A stretch of 33,450 nucleotides of DNA from Pseudomonadota bacterium (GTDB lineage Bacteria > Pseudomonadota > Gammaproteobacteria > Steroidobacterales > Steroidobacteraceae), in assembly GCA_021809525.1 (NCBI GenBank), contig JAKAYU010000013.1, positions 1 to 33,450 on the forward strand. The letters run 5' to 3'. Both the position numbers and the translations under genes were made by a program. Under the pieces are notes generated by a model. It was given only the letters and a program-made list of their open reading frames with translations, did not search any database and had not been told where the DNA came from. Shown here in pieces: positions 17,028 through 24,828 of this stretch; within the stretch, counting starts at the first letter, position 1, and the number at the start of each line of letters is the position of its first letter.

Positions 17028-18371
17028 TCATTTCAGGCCGAGCCGCCGTTCCAGATAGTGGATATCGGTGCCGCCCTTCTGGAAGGTCGCATGATTGCAG
17101 ATCTCCTGGTGCAGCGGAATGTTCGTCTTGATGCCCTCGATCACCATCTCGGCGAGCGCGTTGCGCATGCGGGCGATCGCCGCTTCGCGCGTCTCGCCGT
17201 GCGTGATCAGCTTGCCGATCAGCGAGTCGTAGTTCGGTGGGACGTTGTAGCCCGAATACACGTGACTGTCGACCCGCACGCCGGGGCCGCCCGGAGCGTG
17301 CCAGAGTCGGATCGGTCCCGGCGAGGGCATGAATGTCTTGGCGTCCTCGGCGTTGATCCGGCACTCGATGGCATGTCCGCGGATCTGGATGTCGCTCTGG
17401 GCGTAGGGCAGGCGCTCCCCGGCGGCGATCAGCAGCTGCGTCTTGACCAGATCGATGCCGGTGATCAGCTCGGTGACCGGGTGCTCGACCTGGATGCGGG
17501 TGTTCATCTCGATAAAGTAGAACTCCCCGTCCTGGTAGAGGAACTCGAGCGTTCCGGCGCTGCGGTAGCCGACCGCCAGGCACGCCTCCACGCAGCGATC
17601 GCCCATGATGCGCCGCTGCTTGGGCGTGATGCCCGGCGCCGGCGCCTCTTCCAGCACCTTCTGATGGCGCCGCTGCATGGAGCAGTCGCGCTCGCCGAGG
17701 TGGATCACGTTGCCGTGATGGTCGGCGAGCACCTGGAACTCGATGTGCCGCGGCCGCTCCAGGAACTTCTCCATGTAGACCTGGTCGTTGCCGAAGGCCG
17801 CCTGGGCTTCGCTGCGCGTCACGCCGATGGAATTCAGCAGCGAGGCATCGCTGTGCACCACGCGCATGCCGCGTCCGCCACCACCGCCGGAGGCCTTGAT
17901 GATGACCGGATAGCCGATGTCGCGGGCGATGCGGAAGTTCTCCTCCGGATCGTCTCCGAGCGGACCGTCCGATCCGGGTACGCACGGCACCCCGTGGCCC
18001 TTCATCACGCGGATCGCCGAGACCTTGTCGCCCATGGTGCGGATGGTCTCGGCCTTCGGCCCGACGAACACGAAACCGCTGTTTTCCACCCGCTCGGCGA
18101 AATCGGCATTCTCGGAGAGAAAGCCGTAGCCGGGATGGATGGCCACCGCGTCGGTGACCTCCGCGGCGCTGATGATCGCCGGCATGTTCAGATAGCTCGC
18201 CGTCGAGGGCGGCGGTCCGATGCACACCGACTCATCGGCGAGCAGCACGTGCTTGAGGCTGTAATCGGCGGTGGAATGCACGGCGACGGTCTTGATGCCG
18301 AGCTCGCGGCAGGCCCTGAGGATGCGCAGAGCGATTTCACCACGGTTGGCGATAAGAACCTTTTCCAACAT
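17028..18371 (-). CDS. accC: Acetyl-CoA carboxylase, biotin carboxylase subunit
   Basis: ATP- and bicarbonate-dependent carboxylation of biotin on AccB, first half of the acetyl-CoA carboxylase reaction that makes malonyl-CoA for fatty-acid synthesis. The start at ATG 18371 gives [20 protein letters not shown] and 447 aa (E. coli 449). The track's start 46 codons upstream lies inside accB and is spurious. The ATP-grasp fold shows [75 protein letters not shown] (with the metal-binding Glu, Asn and active-site Arg) and [12 protein letters not shown]. It starts 11 bases after accB. AccA and AccD, needed for the carboxyltransferase half, are not in the window. Confidence 0.97.
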   Translation of the reverse strand: MLEKVLIANRGEIALRILRACRELGIKTVAVHSTADYSLKHVLLADESVCIGPPPSTASYLNMPAIISAAEVTDAVAIHPGYGFLSENADFAERVENSGFVFVGPKAETIRTMGDKVSAIRVMKGHGVPCVPGSDGPLGDDPEENFRIARDIGYPVIIKASGGGGGRGMRVVHSDASLLNSIGVTRSEAQAAFGNDQVYMEKFLERPRHIEFQVLADHHGNVIHLGERDCSMQRRHQKVLEEAPAPGITPKQRRIMGDRCVEACLAVGYRSAGTLEFLYQDGEFYFIEMNTRIQVEHPVTELITGIDLVKTQLLIAAGERLPYAQSDIQIRGHAIECRINAEDAKTFMPSPGPIRLWHAPGGPGVRVDSHVYSGYNVPPNYDSLIGKLITHGETREAAIARMRNALAEMVIEGIKTNIPLHQEICNHATFQKGGTDIHYLERRLGLK

Positions 18372-18382
18372 GGCCGGGGCGC

Positions 18383-18832
18383 TTATTCGATGACGAACAG
18401 CGGCTGGCCGTACTCGACCGGATCGCCGTTGCGCGCCATGATCGAGGTGACCCGCCCGGCCCGATCCGCTTCGATCTGATTCATCATCTTCATCGCCTCG
18501 ATGATGCACAGCACCTGGCCGACCTTGATCTCATCACCGATATCCACGAACGGCTTCGCGCCCGGCGTCGGCGCGGCGTAGAAGGTCCCCACCATCGGCG
18601 CGGTGACCACGTGCTCATTGGGCCGCGGCTTGGCGGCCTCCACCGCAGCCGCAGCAGCGGGCGCCGCTTCGGCCGGGACTGCGGCGGCGATCTGCGGCAT
18701 GGCGTGCACCACCGCATTGCCCGTCGGCATGCGGCTGATGCGCACCGCTTCCTCGCCTTCCTTGATCTCGATTTCGGCGATGCCGGATTCCTCCAGCAAT
18801 TCGATCAATTTTTTGATTTTGCGGATGTCCAT
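18383..18832 (-). CDS. accB: Acetyl-CoA carboxylase, biotin carboxyl carrier protein
   Basis: Carries biotin between the biotin carboxylase and the carboxyltransferase. ATG 18832 is supported by an AAGGGGG ribosome site and by the family N-terminus [23 protein letters not shown]. This gives 149 aa (E. coli 156); the track start is 42 codons too early. Layout is an N-terminal helix pair (1-35), an Ala/Pro-rich flexible linker (about 40-75) and the biotinyl domain (about 75-149), with biotinylation site EAMKMM at K115. The thumb-containing [16 protein letters not shown] segment typical of bacterial BCCP is present. It precedes accC by 11 bases and follows aroQ by 52. In E. coli, AccB represses its own operon; that has not been shown here. 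Confidence 0.96.
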   Translation of the reverse strand: MDIRKIKKLIELLEESGIAEIEIKEGEEAVRISRMPTGNAVVHAMPQIAAAVPAEAAPAAAAAVEAAKPRPNEHVVTAPMVGTFYAAPTPGAKPFVDIGDEIKVGQVLCIIEAMKMMNQIEADRAGRVTSIMARNGDPVEYGQPLFVIE

Positions 18833-18884
18833 GTGGGAAAGCCCCCTTGCGTCATGGGACGGTGAGCAGCGGATTGCCTCGGAA

Positions 18885-19340
18885 TTACCCGGCGCGCGGC
18901 GTGCGGGCGGCGTGGTGCGCAGCGGCGCGCACGGCCAACTCGTACCCCAGGGCACCAAAGCCGGAAATCACTCCAAGGGCGATATCGGAGAAATAGGACC
19001 GGTGGCGGAAAGGCTCGCGCGCGTGCGGGTTGGACAGATGCACCTCGATCAGCGGCAGCTGGACCGCCAGCACCGCATCACGCAACGCAACGCTCGTATG
19101 AGTGAATGCCCCGGGGTTGAAGATCAGGCATCCCACCCCCTCGCCGGCGGCCTGATGGATGCGCTCGATGAGCGCATGCTCGGCATTGCTCTGAAAGCAC
19201 AGCAGCTCGCAGCCGTCTTGGCGCGCGCATTCGGCGGCGTGCCGCTCGATCGACTCGAGCGTGTCCGCCCCGTAGATCCCCGGCTCGCGGGTACCGAGCA
19301 GGTTCAGGTTCGGGCCGTTCAGGAGCAACAGGCGTGTCAT
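18885..19340 (-). CDS. aroQ: 3-dehydroquinate dehydratase, type II
   Basis: Dehydrates 3-dehydroquinate to 3-dehydroshikimate in the shikimate pathway to aromatic amino acids. It is 151 aa, typical of the small dodecameric type II enzymes. Family motifs: [21 protein letters not shown] with catalytic Y23; [31 protein letters not shown] with N75 and H81; and [21 protein letters not shown] with catalytic H101. The position upstream of accB-accC is common in gammaproteobacteria. The 107-base gap before it makes it a plausible first gene of the downstream transcription unit; a promoter there is likely but not clearly recognisable. Confidence 0.96.
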   Translation of the reverse strand: MTRLLLLNGPNLNLLGTREPGIYGADTLESIERHAAECARQDGCELLCFQSNAEHALIERIHQAAGEGVGCLIFNPGAFTHTSVALRDAVLAVQLPLIEVHLSNPHAREPFRHRSYFSDIALGVISGFGALGYELAVRAAAHHAARTPRAG

Positions 19341-19447
19341 GGGGACGTTCAGGAAGCCTCTGCACGGGATGTGCGCGGCAATTTACCCTAATTCCGGCGT
19401 AAATGGGTGGAATTTGTCTCGAACGGACGGGATCAAGCGGTGATCGG
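19341..19447. promoter_or_regulatory. Probable promoter region of the aroQ-acc operon, with an inverted repeat
   Basis: This is the only sizeable AT-richer gap in the leftward cluster between tlpA and aroQ. It contains the inverted repeat ATTTAC-N12-GTAAAT (19381-19404), 41 to 64 bases upstream of the aroQ start. That is a good position for a regulator site or part of a promoter. I could not define a convincing -35/-10 pair. No terminator for the upstream tlpA gene is visible. Confidence 0.35.
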
Positions 19448-20152
19448 TCAACTGGAGGCGGTGTTCGCACGCTGCGCGGCCAGCCGTGCGATGCGGGCGG
19501 CGATCTGTCGCCGCGCCGTGGCGAGATCGATCTGGCCGCGGTCCAGGGCGCCGATTTGCTCCAGGATCACACGGGCTTGCGCGGCGCGCAGCCGGCCGAT
19601 TTTGAGGGTGACGATCTGTCCGCGCGCATCGACGAACACCGAGAACGGGAAGACCTCCACCATCCCCAGCGCCCGGATGGCCCGCATCCCGGCGCGCAGG
19701 CCGATCAGCAGAGGATAGCGGATTCCGGCGCGCCGCGCGTAGCGCAGCACGGCGGCCCGCCCGTCCACCGCCACGCCGATGACCTGCACGCCCTGCGGCC
19801 GAGAGCGGCTCAGCTGCTTCAGCAGGGGGATCTCCGCGCGGCACGGTGCGCACCATGGCGCCCAGAAGTTCACCAGCAGCGGCTGGCCGTGCCAGTCGGA
19901 GAAGCGGCGCAGCGCGCCGCGCCGGCCGCGGAAGGTGACATCGGGCAGGGTATCGGGGGCCACCCGCGCGGCTTCGCCCGCGTGTGTCCGGCCGGCGGGC
20001 GCGGCGGCAGGCCGCTGGCGTTGAGTGCGCAGCACCACGGCCCGCGGCGGGAGCGGCTGCTGCAAGGCCCGCAGCGCAAACCCCGCGATTGCGGCGGCGA
20101 GGATCAGCCCCGCGGCGAGCACGCCGCGGCCCACCCTGCGCGCGCGGCTCAT
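19448..20152 (-). CDS. Membrane-anchored TlpA/ResA-like thiol-disulfide oxidoreductase
   Basis: Periplasmic thioredoxin-fold protein of 234 aa, tethered by an N-terminal helix (VLAAGLILAAAIAGFALRAL, about 11-30). The thioredoxin domain (about 68-195) begins LPDVTFRGRRGALRRFSDWHGQPLLVNFWAPWCAPC. Its redox motif is C101-A-P-C104, and a proline lies in the usual cis-Pro position (VFPFSVFVDARG). The C-terminal 55 residues (GRLRAAQARVILEQIGALDRGQIDLATARRQI...) form an unusually long helical tail. Its start overlaps the dsbD stop (ATGA), so DsbD probably keeps it reduced. Likely roles are reduction of apocytochrome c or other periplasmic disulfides. The single P460 heme protein nearby would be one conceivable client, though this is speculative. 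Confidence 0.87.
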   Translation of the reverse strand: MSRARRVGRGVLAAGLILAAAIAGFALRALQQPLPPRAVVLRTQRQRPAAAPAGRTHAGEAARVAPDTLPDVTFRGRRGALRRFSDWHGQPLLVNFWAPWCAPCRAEIPLLKQLSRSRPQGVQVIGVAVDGRAAVLRYARRAGIRYPLLIGLRAGMRAIRALGMVEVFPFSVFVDARGQIVTLKIGRLRAAQARVILEQIGALDRGQIDLATARRQIAARIARLAAQRANTASS

Positions 20153-22074
20153 GCGGACGGCCGCACCGCGAACGCGGCCCGCACCCGTCGCAGGAAGGCC
20201 GTGGCATCCAGGTAGCCCACCACGCGGTATCGGCGCCGCTCATGACCGTCGCGATCGTAAAATGCGACCGTCGGTGGCCCGAAGATGCCGAAGTATCTCA
20301 GCAAGGCCTGGTCGGCCGCGTCGTTCGAGGTGACATCGGCACGCAGCAGCACCGTATGCGCCAGCGCCCGGCGCACCGCGGGGTTGGTGAATGTCGTGGC
20401 CTCCATTTCCTTACAGGAGGTGCACCAATCCGCGTAGAAATCCACCATGACCGTCTGGTGCCGCGCGGCGGCACGGCGCACGGCGCGCTGCAGGCCCGCG
20501 ACTGAGCCGATTGCAGTGAAGCGCAGCGCCGGCGCAGCGCGCGTGTGCTGCAGCGGCGAGAGGGGATTGGTGCCGCCGAGCGCCGCGCCGGTCACCAGGA
20601 CCAGCGCATAGGCCGCGACCAGGCCGCCGGCGAGCGCCGCCGGCCACCGGCCGCGCCGCAGGCGGCGTGCCTGCGAGCCGAGCGCCCAGGCTGCCGCGAG
20701 CGCGGGCACGGCCCACAGCGCGAGCGTCGCGCGCTCAGGTGTGAGCCGCGCGAGCATCCACACCGCTACGCCCAGCAGCATTGCGCCGAAGAGCTTTTTG
20801 ATGAGATCCATCCAGGGGCCAGCCTTCGGCAGCAGCCGTCCGGCCGAGGCGCCGACGGCGAGCAGTGGCGTGCCCATGCCGATGCTGAGCGCGAACAGAG
20901 CTGCGCCCCCGCGCACGATCGCACCCGACTGGCCGATCACGGCCAGGGCGCCGACCAGCGCCGGCGCCACGCAGGTGGTGACGATCAGGGCCGACAGGGC
21001 GCCCATCGCGGCGACGCCCCCAAGGGTTCCCGCGCTGCGCCGGTTGCTGATCTCGGCGAGGCGCGTCTGTAGCGCGGCGGGCATCTGAACCGAGAACGCG
21101 CCCAGCATGGCCACGCCCATCGCCGCGAGCAGCGCCGCGAACGCACCGAGGATCCAGGGCTGCTGGAAGGCGGCCTGAACTTCTGCGCCCGCGGCCGCCG
21201 CTGCGATGCCGGCTAGCGTGTAGGTGAGCGCCATGCCGAGGACGTACGCGCCGGACAGCAGCAGCGATCGGGCGACGCTCAGGGTGCGTCCCCCGGCGAT
21301 CAGCCCGGAAAGAATGGGGATCATCGGCAGGCAGCAGGGCGTGAAGGCCAGCGCGAGGCCCGCCAGATAGAACGCGCCGAGCATTGCGAGGAGGTTCCCG
21401 GAGCGAACCAGTCCGGCGAAGCGGCTCTGGCTCGATGCGCCGGCAGCGTGCACCGCAGCCGGGATCGGCGCAGGGGCTGCCAGGCGTGTCGGGGCGGAGC
21501 CGGCGGCCGCGGCCGGCCCGTGTGCCGCGGCGCTGTCCCCGGCGCCTGCCGCCGGGGGCAGCGCGACGGTGATGGTCTTGGTGATGGGCGGGTAGCACAA
21601 GCCTGCGTCGGCGCAGCCCTGGTAGGTCACCGCCAGCGCCGCATCCCGCGGCGCGGCTGCCGTGCCGCGCAGGACAGTCAGCTCGCCGGTGACGGCGATT
21701 CGGTAGATCTGCTCGCGGCCGAAGTACGGGTCGACTTTGATGATGCCCTTCGGCAGGGTGAACGCCCCGATCGCAGTGCCCGAGAGCGCCTTGACGTGTA
21801 TCCGGCTGCGGTAGAGATAGAAGCCGGGCCGGATGGCCCATGAGAGCCGGATCCGGTGCGCGCCCGGTGAGGCTTTCAAATGAAAGACCTGATCCGGCGG
21901 GGGGAATTTGCTGCCGCCGCTCTGGGCAGCCCCGAGGGCGGTGAGCACGGCGCTCGAGAGGGACGGCGGGCTGGCGGCCCGCGCCAGAGCGACCAGACAG
22001 GGCAGCAGCGCCAGCACCGCCAGCAGGGTGCGTCCCCGACGCCAGCTCGGATTTAATCTCGACCGTATCGTCAC
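20149..22074 (-). CDS. dsbD: Thiol:disulfide interchange protein DsbD
   Basis: Carries electrons from cytosolic thioredoxin across the inner membrane to periplasmic thiol proteins. I prefer GTG 22074, with GAGG 7-10 bases upstream and a GTGA overlap with the cutA stop. This gives 641 aa; the track begins at another GTG 24 bases earlier. A signal peptide (TLLAVLALLPCLVALARA) leads. The N-terminal alpha domain follows, with YQGCADAGLCYPP (C154, C160). About eight transmembrane helices include FTPCCLPMIPILSG (C247/C248) and VTTCVAPALVGAL. The C-terminal gamma thioredoxin domain has FYADWCTSCKEME (C551, C554). Every functional cysteine pair is present. The double Cys at the first membrane site is unusual; E. 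coli has a single cysteine (PCVLP). Confidence 0.95.
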   Translation of the reverse strand: MTIRSRLNPSWRRGRTLLAVLALLPCLVALARAASPPSLSSAVLTALGAAQSGGSKFPPPDQVFHLKASPGAHRIRLSWAIRPGFYLYRSRIHVKALSGTAIGAFTLPKGIIKVDPYFGREQIYRIAVTGELTVLRGTAAAPRDAALAVTYQGCADAGLCYPPITKTITVALPPAAGAGDSAAAHGPAAAAGSAPTRLAAPAPIPAAVHAAGASSQSRFAGLVRSGNLLAMLGAFYLAGLALAFTPCCLPMIPILSGLIAGGRTLSVARSLLLSGAYVLGMALTYTLAGIAAAAAGAEVQAAFQQPWILGAFAALLAAMGVAMLGAFSVQMPAALQTRLAEISNRRSAGTLGGVAAMGALSALIVTTCVAPALVGALAVIGQSGAIVRGGAALFALSIGMGTPLLAVGASAGRLLPKAGPWMDLIKKLFGAMLLGVAVWMLARLTPERATLALWAVPALAAAWALGSQARRLRRGRWPAALAGGLVAAYALVLVTGAALGGTNPLSPLQHTRAAPALRFTAIGSVAGLQRAVRRAAARHQTVMVDFYADWCTSCKEMEATTFTNPAVRRALAHTVLLRADVTSNDAADQALLRYFGIFGPPTVAFYDRDGHERRRYRVVGYLDATAFLRRVRAAFAVRPSA

Positions 22075-22400
22075 GGCCCCACCTCGGTGCCCAGCCACGA
22101 CAGGTAGGCGGCCGAACCGGCGGTGATCGGCAGCGCGATGATTTCCGGCACGTCGTAAGGATGCAGCGATTTGAGGCGCATTTCGAGCTCCGCGAAGCGG
22201 CTGCCCACGGTTTTGATGAGCAGGAGCACCTCCGGTTCATCTTCGATGCGGCCCTGCCAGCGGTACGTCGAGCGCACCGCCTGGCGGCTCACGCAGGCGG
22301 CGAGCCGGGACTCGATGAGTTCCCCGGCGATGCGTATCGCGCTTGCCTCGTCCGGGCAGGTGGTCAGGACCACGAGAGATTCGGGCATGCGTTCGGCCAT
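22071..22400 (-). CDS. cutA: Divalent-cation tolerance protein CutA
   Basis: Small cytosolic protein of 109 aa forming very stable trimers, related in fold to PII signal proteins. It was named for copper tolerance in E. coli, but its biochemical role is unsettled. Signatures: LVVLTTCPDEASAIRIAGELIESRLAACVS, TYRWQGRIEDEPEVLLLIKTV and LHPYDVPEIIALPITAGSAAYLSWL. The start is taken as ATG 22400; an in-frame ATG four codons later is an alternative. Neither has a strong ribosome site. It is the first gene of the leftward cutA-dsbD-tlpA group and overlaps dsbD by four bases. It is divergent from groES across a 206-base gap, the same neighbourhood as in many gammaproteobacteria. Confidence 0.95.
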   Translation of the reverse strand: MAERMPESLVVLTTCPDEASAIRIAGELIESRLAACVSRQAVRSTYRWQGRIEDEPEVLLLIKTVGSRFAELEMRLKSLHPYDVPEIIALPITAGSAAYLSWLGTEVGP

Positions 22401-22498
22401 GGCTCAAAAACTCATTCTAATGCGTCCGGGCGGCGGGCACCTCAGGGTTGTCCGCAGGGCTTCGTCCCCGGCGGCGCAAAAAAAAGCCCTCCACAGGG

Positions 22499-22526
22499 TT
22501 GAAAAACGGCGTCGCCTACCTATTAT
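22499..22526 (+). promoter_or_regulatory. Promoter of groES-groEL (sigma70-like, possibly also sigma32)
   Basis: TTGAAA (22499-22504) and TATTAT (22521-22526) are separated by 16 bases, each matching the sigma70 consensus at five of six positions. The same stretch partly resembles a sigma32 promoter: G-TTGAAA, then an ACCTATTA block about 13 bases later against CCCCATNT. The expected transcript starts near 22533, inside the CIRCE element, leaving a leader of about 75 bases. The boxes are seen directly; dual sigma use is inference. Confidence 0.65.
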
Positions 22527-22552
22527 TAGCAGCCACGCGGGTAGAGTGCTAA
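22526..22552. promoter_or_regulatory. CIRCE operator (HrcA binding site)
   Basis: TTAGCAGCC (22526-22534), a 9-base spacer and GAGTGCTAA (22544-22552) match the CIRCE consensus TTAGCACTC-N9-GAGTGCTAA at 7 of 9 and 9 of 9 positions, with exact spacing. It begins at the last base of the -10 box, so HrcA bound here would block the promoter. This predicts heat-shock control of groESL by HrcA. The hrcA gene is not in the window. Confidence 0.85.
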
Positions 22553-22606
22553 TAGCTCTCTCGCGGCTTTAACTTAACCCATTCGTGTCCTTAAGGAGCG
22601 TTCACC

Positions 22607-24554
<1,948 letters not shown>

Positions 24555-24559
24555 GGACC

Positions 24560-24650
24560 CCTCTAAAGAGGTATCGATTCCAGCGGAGGGAATCGCTAAG
24601 ATGACAACATCGGTTAGGGATTGTGCCCGACCCCAAAGCGGGGACAATCC
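24560..24650 (+). other. Three consecutive stem-loops in the groEL 3' region
   Basis: Between the groEL stop and its terminator lie three inverted repeats. First is CCTC-TAAA-GAGG (24560-24571). Second is CGATTCC-N7-GGAATCG (24575-24595). Third is GGATTGT...ACAATCC (24618-24650), enclosing a second stem CCCC-AAAGC-GGGG with a six-base one-sided bulge. None has a T-tract. They could protect the groESL mRNA from 3' exonucleases or belong to a 3'UTR-derived small RNA. Base-pairing is seen by eye; function is inference. Confidence 0.45.
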
Positions 24651-24693
24651 TGAAAGACGCGGATCAAGACCCCCCTATTCCGCGCAATCCTCT

Positions 24694-24723
24694 AAGCCCC
24701 GCAACTCGCGGGGCTTTTTTTTT
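24694..24723 (+). terminator. Rho-independent terminator of groES-groEL
   Basis: A perfect 7-bp GC-rich stem, GCCCCGC-AACTC-GCGGGGC (24696-24714), is followed by nine T residues (24715-24723). Two upstream A residues extend the pairing into the T-run. It lies 140 bases after the groEL stop and isolates groESL from glnE. This is the clearest intrinsic terminator in the window. Confidence 0.92.
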
Positions 24724-24828
24724 GGTTCTTCACCCAATTCCGGGGGCGCGGCCGGTGTTGTCTGTATCCAACGATCCCAGGTTGCCGTGGCCTGCAATCC
24801 GGATCGGTTTGCGGCAGTATGATGTCGC

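Noticed and set aside
17058-18479. 473-aa plus-strand ORF across accC
   Set aside because: It is the complement of biotin carboxylase and ignores the intact ATP-grasp motifs on the other strand.
22478-22498. Terminator-like element on the minus strand (CCCT-GTGG-AGGG-C followed by eight Ts)
   Set aside because: The stem is only four base pairs, and no leftward gene lies upstream for it to terminate. It may still block antisense transcription into cutA, but that cannot be supported.
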